Positions 50,938-58,822 of a stretch of DNA of 64,000 bases are shown piece by piece. Under the pieces are notes generated by a model, which did not search any database, was not told where the DNA came from, and saw only the letters and a list, made by a program, of their open reading frames with translations. A program made the translations under genes and the position numbers. This stretch comes from Streptomyces sp. SirexAA-E (lineage in GTDB: Bacteria > Actinomycetota > Actinomycetes > Streptomycetales > Streptomycetaceae): assembly GCF_000177195.2 (NCBI RefSeq), contig NC_015953.1:5952001-6016000 (forward strand), read 5' to 3'. Every line of letters starts with the position of its first letter. Within the stretch, counting starts at the first letter, position 1.

Positions 50938-52167
50938 ATGAGCTCCACTCCCGTGCCGTTGCAGGCGGCCGTCCAGCGGTCGTGGGAGGCCTCGCGCTTC
51001 CTGTTCACCGGTCTCCTGCTGGGCCTCGCCACCTACGTCCTCACGTTCCTCGTGGTGGTCGTCCTGATCTTCGCCGTCCTGGTCATCGGCCTGCCCGCGC
51101 TCCCTGAGGCCACCAAGCTGCTGCGCGGGCTCGCCGAGTCGGAGCGGCGCAGGGTTGCCGCGAGGCTGGGCGTGCCCTACCGGCCGGCGCGGTACCTGCC
51201 TCTGGACACAGGGGAGTTGAGCGAGCGGGTGCGCCGGGTCCTCACCGATCCCGCGACCTGGCGTGATGTGCTGTGGCTGCCGTTCCAGGCCGTCGTCGGG
51301 GGCGCCGCCGCCTACCTCGCGATGGTGCTGTGGCCCGTCGGGCTGCTCGTGGACGGGATCGCCCTGCCCGCCGCGCATCTGCTGGACCGGCGGGCGGCCG
51401 ACGAGTACGGCACGCCGCCCCCCGTACGCCGGGGCTGGGTGCTGCGCTGGCTCCCCGTCCTCGCCGACCTGTCGGCCAGCTGGAACCGGTCGATCCTCAA
51501 CCCCCCGGTGCCCGCCGGCCTGGAGGAGCGCATCGCCCAGCTGACGGAGAGCCGTGCCGGAGCGGTGGAGGCCCACGGCGCCGAACTGCGCCGCATCGAA
51601 CGCGATCTGCACGACGGAGCGCAGGCCCGGATCGTCGCCCTGTCACTGCGCATCGGGCTCGCCAAGCAGCTCCTCGACCGCGACCCGGCAGCCGCCAGGG
51701 ACCGGCTCGACGAGGCCCAGGACGGCGCCGACGCCGCTCTCGCGGAGCTGCGGCACGTGGTGCGCGGCATCCATCCGCCGGTGCTGACGGACCGTGGACT
51801 GGCCGGTGCGGTAAGGGCGTTGGCGGCCGACGTGGCCGTCCCCGTGGAGGCCGGACTCGACGGGATGGAGGACGGCCGGCGGCTCCCCGCCGCGATCGAG
51901 GCCGCCGCCTACTTCGTGGTGGCCGAGGCGCTCACGAACATCAGCAAGCACAGCGGGGCGACGGCGGCGACCGTCCGGATCAGCAGGGGCGCGGGCACGC
52001 TGCGCGTCCGCATCGGCGACGATGGTCACGGCGGCGCGGACGAACGCGCCGGCAGCGGGCTGGTCGGGATCAGGCGGCGGGTCGCCGCCCTGGACGGGAC
52101 CACCCGGATCAGCAGCCCCGTCGGGGGGCCTACGGACATCGAGGTGGAGCTGCCGTGCGGATCGTGA
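50938..52167 (+). CDS. Sensor histidine kinase (NarL type)
   Basis: A 409-residue membrane kinase. Two N-terminal helices (YVLTFLVVVVLIFAVLVIGL) begin a sensor domain, followed by further helices near residues 120-150 (AAAYLAMVLWPVGLLVDGIA). The dimerisation helix has the phosphoacceptor His in RRIERDLHDGAQARIVALSL and a HATPase domain with VVAEALTNISKHSGATAATV and the G box RIGDDGHGGADE. It pairs with the response regulator that overlaps it by 13 bases. It is divergent from the ABC transporter, which it is likely to control. The ATG 50938 lacks a clear SD. Confidence 0.92.
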   Translation: MSSTPVPLQAAVQRSWEASRFLFTGLLLGLATYVLTFLVVVVLIFAVLVIGLPALPEATKLLRGLAESERRRVAARLGVPYRPARYLPLDTGELSERVRRVLTDPATWRDVLWLPFQAVVGGAAAYLAMVLWPVGLLVDGIALPAAHLLDRRAADEYGTPPPVRRGWVLRWLPVLADLSASWNRSILNPPVPAGLEERIAQLTESRAGAVEAHGAELRRIERDLHDGAQARIVALSLRIGLAKQLLDRDPAAARDRLDEAQDGADAALAELRHVVRGIHPPVLTDRGLAGAVRALAADVAVPVEAGLDGMEDGRRLPAAIEAAAYFVVAEALTNISKHSGATAATVRISRGAGTLRVRIGDDGHGGADERAGSGLVGIRRRVAALDGTTRISSPVGGPTDIEVELPCGS

Positions 52168-52814
52168 TCGCCGAGGACAACGCGTTGCTGAGAGAGGGCA
52201 TCATCCTGCTGCTCACCAGCTCGGGCCACGAGGTGGTCGCCGACGCGGCCACCGGCCCCGAGGTGCTTCCGGCGCTGCTGGAACACCGCCCGGACGCCGC
52301 CGTCCTGGACGTACGCCTGCCCCCGACCTTCCGTGACGAGGGCCTGCGCGCCGCACTCGCCGCCCGGGCCGAGCTGCCCGACCTGCCGATCCTGGTGCTC
52401 TCCCAGTACGTCGAGGAGACGTACGCCGCCGAACTGCTGGCCAGGGGCGCGCAGGGCATCGGCTACCTCCTCAAGGACCGGGTGGGCCGCGTCGACCAGT
52501 TCCTCCAGGCCCTGGAACGGGTCGCCGCGGGCGGCACCGCGCTCGACCCGGAGGTGGTCTCCCAGCTGCTGACCCGCAAGGCATCCGCGCGGCCGTTGCA
52601 GAGCCTCACGGCCCGGGAGCGCGAAGTGCTGGAACACATGGCGCAGGGCAAGGCCAACGGCACGATCGCGGCCGAACTCGTGGTGTCGGAGCGGGCGGTG
52701 AGCAAGCACATCGGGTCGATCTTCGCCAAGCTGGGTCTGGAACCCGACGACGGCACCGTGCACCGGCGGGTCCTCGCCGTCCTGGCCTATCTGGAGGGCC
52801 GGAACAGCCCTTAG
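52155..52814 (+). CDS. NarL/LuxR-family response regulator
   Basis: A 219-residue regulator. Receiver: MRIVIAEDNALLREGIILLL, phosphoacceptor Asp in AAVLDVRLPPTFRDEG, and the conserved Lys region in IGYLLKDRVGRV. C-terminal LuxR HTH: LTAREREVLEHMAQGKANGT and SERAVSKHIGSIFAKLGLE. The GTG at 52155 lies inside the kinase gene, giving translational coupling. It likely activates the divergent ABC transporter operon. Confidence 0.94.
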   Translation: MRIVIAEDNALLREGIILLLTSSGHEVVADAATGPEVLPALLEHRPDAAVLDVRLPPTFRDEGLRAALAARAELPDLPILVLSQYVEETYAAELLARGAQGIGYLLKDRVGRVDQFLQALERVAAGGTALDPEVVSQLLTRKASARPLQSLTAREREVLEHMAQGKANGTIAAELVVSERAVSKHIGSIFAKLGLEPDDGTVHRRVLAVLAYLEGRNSP

Positions 52815-52831
52815 GCCTGTCGGGCCTGAGC

Positions 52832-52874
52832 GCCTGTCGGTGGCCGCTGGCCGACCGGGGGCCACCCGACAGGC
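52832..52874. terminator. Bidirectional terminator hairpin
   Basis: Arms GCCTGTCGGTGGCC (52832-52845) and GGCCACCCGACAGGC (52860-52874) pair with one bulge, between the convergent response regulator and MFS genes. CCTGTCGG repeats nearby could give alternative stems. Confidence 0.7.
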
Positions 52875-52876
52875 TC

Positions 52877-54130
52877 TCAGCCGTAGGACACCCCGACGTC
52901 CCGGGCCGGAGCGGCTGCCGCCGGACCGGACATCTGCGCCCGTCCGGGCAGCAGGAGCGGGGTGGCGAGCAGGAGGACGCCGGACGCGGTGATCGCGCCG
53001 AGCGGGCCGATGAGTGTGGCCAGAGCGCCCCAGACCACCATCAGGGCGGCCTGGAGGAGTCTGCTGCTCGCACTCCACGCGCTGATGACCCGGGCGGTGC
53101 GGTCCGCGGGGGTCCGCCGCAGGCGCTCCGTCGCGTGGACCGGATTGAAGACGCCCATGCAGGTGATCAGCAGAGCCTCGACGACGATCACGACGAGGAG
53201 TCCGGTGACGCCGGGGTGGACGAACGCGAGGCCGAGCGGGAAGAACGAGCGCAGCCGGCCGGAGACGGTCAGGACCCGGTAGCGGCCGTAGCGGGCCACG
53301 AGGCGCGCGGAGAGACGGGCTCCCACGAAGCCGCCGAGCGCCGGGACGCCGAAGGCGAGACCGTACTGCCAGGCGGGGACGTGGTAGCGGCCCAGCAGGA
53401 GGACGGACAGGAGCGGGAGCGTGGCCATGATGAGGCCGCCGACCAGGACCGAATTGAGGAACAGACCCCTCAGGACGCGGTCGCGGATGATGAGGCGCCA
53501 GCCGCCGAGGAGGTCGGAGCCCCGCAGCCCGGTGGCCCCCTCGCGCGGTGCCGCGACGTCTCCTCCACGGATGCGGAGGACCCCGAGCGCGGACAGCAGG
53601 TAGCTGAGGGCGTCGGCCACGACGGTGACGACCGGGCCGAGCAGTCCCATGAGCGCTCCGCCGAGGGGCGGTCCCGCCGCGGTCGCCACCCAGCTGGTGC
53701 CCTCGAGCCTCCCGTTCGCCACCAGGAGCTGATCGCCGCGGACCAGATACTTCAGATACGCGCCGGACGCGGCGGTGAACGTGATGCCCGCGGTCTGGGA
53801 GACGACCGCGACGACCAGCAACTGGCCGTAGGAGAGCACCCCGAGGACGTACGCGACGGGAACACTCGCCGTCGCGGCGAACCGGATCAGGTCCGTCGTG
53901 ATCATCACCGGACGCTTGGCCCGGTGCTCCACCCACGGTCCGAGCGAGACGGCGACGACGGCCGCGACGGCGGGCCCGGCCGCCTCCAGGAGCGACACGG
54001 CGAACGCCGACGAGTCCAGCACCCGGACCGCGATCAGCGGGAACGCGCCGAAGGCGATCCAGGTGCCGTACGTACTGACGGCGTAGGCCGACCACAGCAG
54101 GCCGAACTCACGCCCCGACCGCACCCGCAT
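52877..54130 (-). CDS. MFS transporter (EntS/MFS_3 type)
   Basis: A 417-residue 12-helix facilitator of the enterobactin-exporter-like group. N-terminal: FGLLWSAYAVSTYGTWIAFG; loop VEHRAKRPVMITTDLIRFAA; GTSWVATAAGPPLGGALMGL. The ATG at 54128-54130 follows GAGGGAGTCAC; an in-frame upstream start at 54172 would run into the divergent promoter region. It is divergent from a LysR gene, so that LysR is its likely regulator. Confidence 0.9.
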   Translation of the reverse strand: MRVRSGREFGLLWSAYAVSTYGTWIAFGAFPLIAVRVLDSSAFAVSLLEAAGPAVAAVVAVSLGPWVEHRAKRPVMITTDLIRFAATASVPVAYVLGVLSYGQLLVVAVVSQTAGITFTAASGAYLKYLVRGDQLLVANGRLEGTSWVATAAGPPLGGALMGLLGPVVTVVADALSYLLSALGVLRIRGGDVAAPREGATGLRGSDLLGGWRLIIRDRVLRGLFLNSVLVGGLIMATLPLLSVLLLGRYHVPAWQYGLAFGVPALGGFVGARLSARLVARYGRYRVLTVSGRLRSFFPLGLAFVHPGVTGLLVVIVVEALLITCMGVFNPVHATERLRRTPADRTARVISAWSASSRLLQAALMVVWGALATLIGPLGAITASGVLLLATPLLLPGRAQMSGPAAAAPARDVGVSYG

Positions 54131-54220
54131 GTGACTCCCTCGCGACAACCGGTGTTGGGGTCCCGGCATCACACCGTCCGCAGGGGCACGGGATCAAACA
54201 ACCGACTTCCGGGCGAGCCA

Positions 54221-54233
54221 CAACCGTTGGTTG
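54221..54233. promoter_or_regulatory. CAACC-GTT-GGTTG palindrome in the MFS-LysR divergent region
   Basis: Arms CAACC (54221-54225) and GGTTG (54229-54233). Two more CAACCG copies lie at 54146-54151 and 54199-54204. Repeated half-sites in a LysR divergent region fit an operator array, but the half-site is short. Confidence 0.45.
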
Positions 54234-54253
54234 AGTACCTCTATGCTGGCTCG

Positions 54254-55216
54254 ATGGATACCGAAGCGGTGCGCACCTTCGTCCGCGCGTCCGAGCTCGG
54301 ACAGCTGGGCCACGCGGCCGACGAGCTCGGCGTCACCCAGCAGGCCGTGTCGAAGAGGATCGCGGCCCTCGAACGCGTACTCGGCGTCCGGCTGTTCACC
54401 CGCACCGCCCGGGGCGTCGAGCTGACACTCGACGGCCAGGCGTTCCTCCCGCACGCCCGGAACATCGTCACCGGTGTCGACCGGGCCGTCACCGCGGTAC
54501 GACCGGACTCACGCGCCCTTCGGATCGACGTGCTCGGCCTGCGGTCCGCGCAGGCGGTCGTCCTGCACGACTACTGGCGGTCGCACCCGGAGACCGACCT
54601 CGACGTGGTGACCCTCCGCGTCGACGACCCGCACGTGGCGGTCGCCGCCGTCCGGGCGGGCGACGTCGACGCCTCGTTCCGCTCGGTCACCGATCCGGCC
54701 ACCCTGCCGCACGAGGTACGGATGATCCACGCGTTCGGCTCCCCGCTGGAACTCCTCGTCGGCCCGAGGCACCCGCTCGCCTCCGCACGGACCCTGACCC
54801 CGGCCCAGCTGCGCCGGCATCGGATCTGGGTACCGGGCATCGCGCCGCGCAGCGAATGGGCGGACTTCTACGATCAGCTCGCCACCGCGTTCGACCTGCG
54901 CATCGACGCCGCGGGCCCCAACTTCGGCAACGAGGTGCTCCTCGACATCCTCGCGGACTCCGCGGACGTGGCCACCCTCGTCGGCTCACGGGACCGCTAC
55001 CTCTGGCCGCCCAACCACGACCTGCGCCGCATCCCGGTGGTGGATCCGACGCTCGTCTACCCGCTCTCGCTCCTCTTCCCCCGCACGGACCCGCACCCGC
55101 GACTCCAGGCCGTCATCGACCACTTCGCGAGCCTGGTACCGCTCCCCGAGGCGGTCTGGCTCCCGTCCTGGGCGGCGGCACCACGCCGCAGCGACGCGGG
55201 CGCCGCGCGGACCTGA
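54254..55216 (+). CDS. LysR-family transcriptional regulator
   Basis: A 320-residue LysR regulator. HTH: GQLGHAADELGVTQQAVSKR followed by LFTRTARGVELTLDGQAFLP; effector domain: IDVLGLRSAQAVVLHDYWRS and DVDASFRSVTDPATLPHEVR. The ATG at 54254 is 123 bases from the divergent MFS gene, with the CAACCG motifs between, so local control of that transporter is likely. Confidence 0.92.
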   Translation: MDTEAVRTFVRASELGQLGHAADELGVTQQAVSKRIAALERVLGVRLFTRTARGVELTLDGQAFLPHARNIVTGVDRAVTAVRPDSRALRIDVLGLRSAQAVVLHDYWRSHPETDLDVVTLRVDDPHVAVAAVRAGDVDASFRSVTDPATLPHEVRMIHAFGSPLELLVGPRHPLASARTLTPAQLRRHRIWVPGIAPRSEWADFYDQLATAFDLRIDAAGPNFGNEVLLDILADSADVATLVGSRDRYLWPPNHDLRRIPVVDPTLVYPLSLLFPRTDPHPRLQAVIDHFASLVPLPEAVWLPSWAAAPRRSDAGAART

Positions 55217-55224
55217 CGCCGACG

Positions 55225-55413
55225 GCCCGCCCCGCCCAGGCGGCCCGCACCGCCCCCGGTGTGCTCCCCGCCCGGGCCTCGGGCCTGGTGGCCCGGCGCG
55301 CGGGCGTCGTCATGACCGTCGCCTCGTTCGACGCCGCCGACGGCCGCGTCACCCGGATCCGGGCCGTCCGCAACCCGGAGAAGCTGCGGCCGTGGGGGCG
55401 CCGGGCACGCCTT
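55225..55413 (+). pseudogene. Relic of an ECF sigma factor C-terminus (SigJ-like)
   Basis: The frame that includes the ATG at 55312 reads MTVASFDAADGRVTRIRAVR then NPEKLRPWG. This matches the end of SigJ-type ECF sigma factors, whose SnoaL/NTF2-like tail closes with VTRI-x(2)-VRNPEKL. The part before 55312 (ARASGLVARRAG) is compatible with the same domain. No stop follows in frame for a long way, and the sigma2/sigma4 domains are absent, so it is a fragment. The call depends on one short motif. Confidence 0.45.
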
Positions 55414-55450
55414 AGGCGGCCGCCCCGCGCACCCGGGCGCTCGGGGCGGC

Positions 55451-55837
55451 TCAGGCCGGCTGCAACAGGTCCCACCGGTTGCCGTACAGGTCCTCGAAGA
55501 CGGCGACCGTGCCGTACGGCTCGTACCGCGGCTCCTCCAGGAAACGGACCCCGGCGGCCCGCATCCGTTCCAGGTCGCCCGCGAAGTCCTCGGTGTGCAG
55601 GAAGAAGCCGACCCGGCCGCCCGTCTGCGCGCCCACCGCGGCCCGCTGCGCCTCGTCCCTGGCGCGGGCGAGCAGCAGCCCCGTGCCGCCGGTGCCGCGC
55701 GGACGCACGACCACCCAGCGCGAGCCGTCGCCCCGGTCCGTGTCCTCGACCAGCTCGAAGCCGAGCGCGTCCGTGTAGAAGGAGACGGCTTCGTCGTAGT
55801 CGTGGACGACGAGCGTGACCAGGGCGATGAGGGACAT
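55451..55837 (-). CDS. VOC-superfamily (glyoxalase-like) protein
   Basis: A 128-residue protein with the paired beta-alpha-beta-beta-beta modules of the VOC superfamily: VTLVVHDYDEAVSFYTDALG, VRPRGTGGTGLLLARARDE and EEPRYEPYGTVAVFEDLYGN. The metal-ligand set is at least partly present (His in VVHDYDE, Glu in VAVFEDLYG). It could be a lyase, dioxygenase or resistance protein; no substrate clue. The ATG at 55835-55837 has GGAAGGA upstream. It is divergent from the P-loop kinase. Confidence 0.9.
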   Translation of the reverse strand: MSLIALVTLVVHDYDEAVSFYTDALGFELVEDTDRGDGSRWVVVRPRGTGGTGLLLARARDEAQRAAVGAQTGGRVGFFLHTEDFAGDLERMRAAGVRFLEEPRYEPYGTVAVFEDLYGNRWDLLQPA

Positions 55838-55937
55838 GGGTCCTTCCGATTCCTCGGCAGTGCGGCACGGATGGACGTGCGGAGTGGTTATACGTAACAC
55901 TAACGCGGTGCCGGGGCGGCCGGGGACAATGCCCGCC

Positions 55938-56582
55938 ATGGACACGAGCGCCCCCGGCCCCCATCCCGACCTCGCCCGCCTGACGGCCCGCGCCCGGCGC
56001 CTCGCCACCACGGGCGGCCGCCGCGTCCTCGGGATCACGGGGGCGCCCGGCTCCGGGAAGTCGACCCTGGCGGCCCGGCTCGTCGACGCGCTCGACGGTC
56101 ATGCGGTCCTCGTCCCGATGGACGGTTTCCATCTGGCCGGGGCCGAGCTGGCGCGGCTCGGGCGGGCGGAGCGCAAGGGCGCGCCCGACACCTTCGACGC
56201 CGCCGGGTACGCGGCGCTGCTGAGGAGGCTGCGCCACCCCGAGGGACCTGACCCCGTGTACGCGCCGGCGTTCGACCGGGAACTGGAGGAGCCGGTCGCC
56301 GGATCCGTGCCCGTGCCCCCGGACACACCGCTCGTCGTGACCGAGGGCAACTACCTCCTGCTGGACGAGGGGCCCTGGGCGCCGGTACGGGGGCTGCTCG
56401 ACGAGGTGTGGTTCCTGGACACCGACCCGGAGCTGCGGGTACGCCGCCTCGTGGACCGGCACGTGCGGTTCGGCAAGCCCCGCCCGTACGCCGAACGCTG
56501 GGTCGCCGGGTCCGACGAACGCAACGCCCGTCTCGTGGAACGGCACCGCGACCGGGCCGACCTCGTGGTGCGGATGCCCTGA
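55938..56582 (+). CDS. Nucleoside/nucleotide-kinase-family P-loop protein
   Basis: A 214-residue P-loop kinase with LGITGAPGSGKSTLAARLVD (Walker A), LVPMDGFHLAGAELARLGR, PLVVTEGNYLLLDEGP and the lid region RHVRFGKPRPYAERWV. It resembles uridine kinase/PanK-type enzymes often annotated as nucleoside/nucleotide kinase family. The ATG at 55938 has GGGGA at 11-12 bases; the ATG at 55929 is also possible. Its substrate may be a pantothenate, fructose or nucleoside-like molecule. It is monocistronic. Confidence 0.87.
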   Translation: MDTSAPGPHPDLARLTARARRLATTGGRRVLGITGAPGSGKSTLAARLVDALDGHAVLVPMDGFHLAGAELARLGRAERKGAPDTFDAAGYAALLRRLRHPEGPDPVYAPAFDRELEEPVAGSVPVPPDTPLVVTEGNYLLLDEGPWAPVRGLLDEVWFLDTDPELRVRRLVDRHVRFGKPRPYAERWVAGSDERNARLVERHRDRADLVVRMP

Positions 56583-56736
56583 GCGGGCACGTACCCCGGC
56601 GGGCACGCACCCCGGCCGGCCCGCACCCCGGCCGGGGCCCGGGACCTCCCCGGGGCGCGTCCCGATACCGTTCGCATCGTCCGGGCCGGGCGGGCAGGAT
56701 GCTGTGTGCCGTGCCGCCGTCCCGCAGGAGTGCTCC

Positions 56737-57879
56737 ATGACCAGCCCCAGCACCACCCCCGGCCAGCCTCTCCCCTTCACCGCCGACGACTACCGGGCGC
56801 GGATGGCCCGCGCGGCCGAGGCCGCCGACGAGGCCGGACTCGCGGGTGTCCTCGTCGCCCCCGGGCCCGACCTGGTCCACCTGACCGGCTACCGCCCGAC
56901 CGCCGCCACCGAGCGGCTCACCCTGCTCGTCCTGCGGGCCGGCCACGATCCCGTTCTGGTCGTCCCCGCCCTGGAGGCGGCGGACGCCGCACACGCGGCC
57001 GGTGCCTCCGCGCTCACCCTGCGGGACTGGACGGACGCCGTCGACCCGTACGCCCTGTCCGCCCGACTGCTGGGCCCCAACGGCCGGTTCGCGGTCAGCG
57101 ACAACACGTGGGCCCTGCATCTGCTGGCCCTGCAGGACCTCCTGCCCTCAACCTCCTACGCCTCCCTGACCTCGGCCCTGCCGATGCTGCGCGCGGTGAA
57201 GGACGAGGCCGAGCTGGAGCGGCTCGCCGCGGCGGGGGCCGCCGCCGACGCCACGTACGAGCGGATCCTGAAGGTCCGCTTCTCGGGCCGCCGGGAGACC
57301 GATGTGGCCGCCGACCTGGCGTCCCTCCTGCGGGAGCACGGCCACGAGCAGGTCGACTTCACCGTGGTCGGTTCCGGCCCGAACGGAGCCAACCCGCACC
57401 ACGAGGCCGGGACACGCGTCATCGAGCGAGGCGACATGGTGGTCCTGGACTTCGGTGGCCTCAAGCACGGTTACGGCTCCGACACCTCCCGTACGGTGCA
57501 CGTCGGCGAGCCCACCGCCGAGGAGCAGTCGGTCCACGACCTGGTGCGCGAGGCCCAGGAGGCGGGTTTCGGTGCCGTACGCCCCGGGGCCGCCTGCCAG
57601 GACGTCGACCGGGCGGCCCGCGCCGTGATCACCGAGGCCGGTCTCGGCGAGCGGTTCATCCACCGCACCGGCCACGGCATCGGCGTCACCACGCACGAAC
57701 CGCCCTACATGATCGAGGGCGAGGAACAGCCACTGGTGCCCGGGATGTGCTTCTCGGTGGAGCCGGGCGTCTACCTCCCCGGCCGCTTCGGGGTCCGCAT
57801 CGAGGACATCGTCACCGTCACCGAGGACGGCGGACGGCGGCTGAACACCACCCCGCGCGAGCTCGCGGTCGTCGAGTAG
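56737..57879 (+). CDS. Xaa-Pro aminopeptidase (M24 metallopeptidase)
   Basis: A 380-residue pita-bread-fold metallopeptidase that removes N-terminal residues before proline. Metal ligands are visible: Asp in MVVLDFGGLKHGYGSDTSRT (both Asp), His in HRTGHGIGVTTHE, Glu in CFSVEPGVYLPG and Glu in GVRIEDIVTVTEDG. The N-terminal creatinase-like domain has LVAPGPDLVHLTGYRP. The ATG at 56737 follows CAGGAG, seven bases away. The region after its stop holds the decayed hemerythrin relic. Confidence 0.93.
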   Translation: MTSPSTTPGQPLPFTADDYRARMARAAEAADEAGLAGVLVAPGPDLVHLTGYRPTAATERLTLLVLRAGHDPVLVVPALEAADAAHAAGASALTLRDWTDAVDPYALSARLLGPNGRFAVSDNTWALHLLALQDLLPSTSYASLTSALPMLRAVKDEAELERLAAAGAAADATYERILKVRFSGRRETDVAADLASLLREHGHEQVDFTVVGSGPNGANPHHEAGTRVIERGDMVVLDFGGLKHGYGSDTSRTVHVGEPTAEEQSVHDLVREAQEAGFGAVRPGAACQDVDRAARAVITEAGLGERFIHRTGHGIGVTTHEPPYMIEGEEQPLVPGMCFSVEPGVYLPGRFGVRIEDIVTVTEDGGRRLNTTPRELAVVE

Positions 57880-58035
57880 ACCGCCATCGGCGCGCGGTCG
57901 AGCCGGTCGACCACGCCCCGTACGGCCCGGTGTTCCACGGCCAGTCGGTCCAGCACCGGATCCAGCCGCGGGTCGGACCGGCTCAGGTACGGGAGGAGGT
58001 CCTCGTCCGTCCCGGCCGTACCGGTGGTGCGGGCC
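57880..58035 (-). pseudogene. Relic of a hemerythrin-like domain gene
   Basis: On the minus strand this stretch reads GTDEDLLPYLSRSDPRLDPV, then DRLAVEHRAVRGVVDRLDRA. That matches hemerythrin-like HHE domains, where HxxHEDExLFPxL and xxLxxEHxxL carry iron ligands. Only the second half of the domain is present: the first His-His part and the remaining ligands are missing, and the frame continues into antisense of the peptidase gene. It looks like a truncated gene. No start codon with a ribosome-binding site is apparent. Confidence 0.5.
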
Positions 58036-58162
58036 GACGGCCGGTCCGGTGGGCCGACTCGTCCCATGGCCGCACGGTGGACCGGCGGACGCCGCTGCAC
58101 GGTGTGGGACGCACGGTGAGCGGCCCGGAGCCGTCCGCCGCAATCAATAGCGCCAGGAAATC

Positions 58163-58177
58163 ATTACCTGAGGTCAT
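58163..58177. promoter_or_regulatory. Near-palindrome before the MarR gene, candidate operator
   Basis: ATTACCTGAGGTCAT (58163-58177) is symmetric around G58170 except for one base pair. It is 39 bases before the ATG of the MarR gene, a typical autoregulatory position. Confidence 0.5.
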
Positions 58178-58215
58178 CCTTACGTCCGGCTACTGTCCCC
58201 GGGTAGCATGTGACC

Positions 58216-58749
58216 ATGAGCGAAACCACCGAGCGCGGGCCCGACGGAGCCGCCCCCGCGGGGGGCGAGGACCCGGTGCCCCGCCCGCCGGGCCTGCTGG
58301 CGCTGCCCTCCTACCTCGTCGGCCATGCGGCCCGCATCGGCCATGACGCGCTGGTCGGTGCGGTGGGGCGGTACGGCCTGCGGCTGCCGCACTTCGCGAC
58401 CCTCACCGCGCTCGCGGATTTCGGCCCGCTGCCCCAGCACGTGCTGGCGGATCGGCTGGGGTTCCAGCGCAGCCACCTCGGGGCGTACCTCGACGTGGTG
58501 GAGGAGCGCGGCCTGGTCCACCGGGCCCGGGACAAGGCGGACCGGCGCAGGCAGGTGGTCGGGCTGACCGAGGAGGGCGCGGCGCTCCAGCGCCGGCTGC
58601 TCGCGGGGGCCCGGGAATCCCAGGACGTGTTCCTGGCGGCCCTCGCCCCGGCCGAACGCGACACGCTGACCGGGCTGCTCCGCCGCCTGCTGGACGCGGA
58701 CGACCGGTCGCGCGGTGCGGCGGTGGGCACGCGCACGGAGGCGAGGTAG
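58216..58749 (+). CDS. MarR-family transcriptional regulator
   Basis: A 177-residue regulator. HTH: PQHVLADRLGFQRSHLGAYL; wing: VHRARDKADRRRQVVGLTEE. The first 25 residues are a Pro/Gly/Glu-rich leader. The start is ATG 58216, or the GTG at 58210; no SD is visible, so the transcript may be leaderless. It has no obvious neighbour target; the convergent treZ is an unlikely one. A candidate operator lies 39 bases upstream. Confidence 0.9.
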   Translation: MSETTERGPDGAAPAGGEDPVPRPPGLLALPSYLVGHAARIGHDALVGAVGRYGLRLPHFATLTALADFGPLPQHVLADRLGFQRSHLGAYLDVVEERGLVHRARDKADRRRQVVGLTEEGAALQRRLLAGARESQDVFLAALAPAERDTLTGLLRRLLDADDRSRGAAVGTRTEAR

Positions 58750-58822
58750 GGGGTGCGGGCCCCGTCACCGGGCGGCGCGCGGCCGCTGCCCGGTGGATTG
58801 ACGGGCCGTCAGGCGAGTCGGC

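Noticed and set aside
50068..51612. Extension of the FtsX-permease frame across the ATPase and into the histidine kinase
   Set aside because: It overlaps two well-supported genes; the ATGA overlap at 50064-50067 marks the true start.
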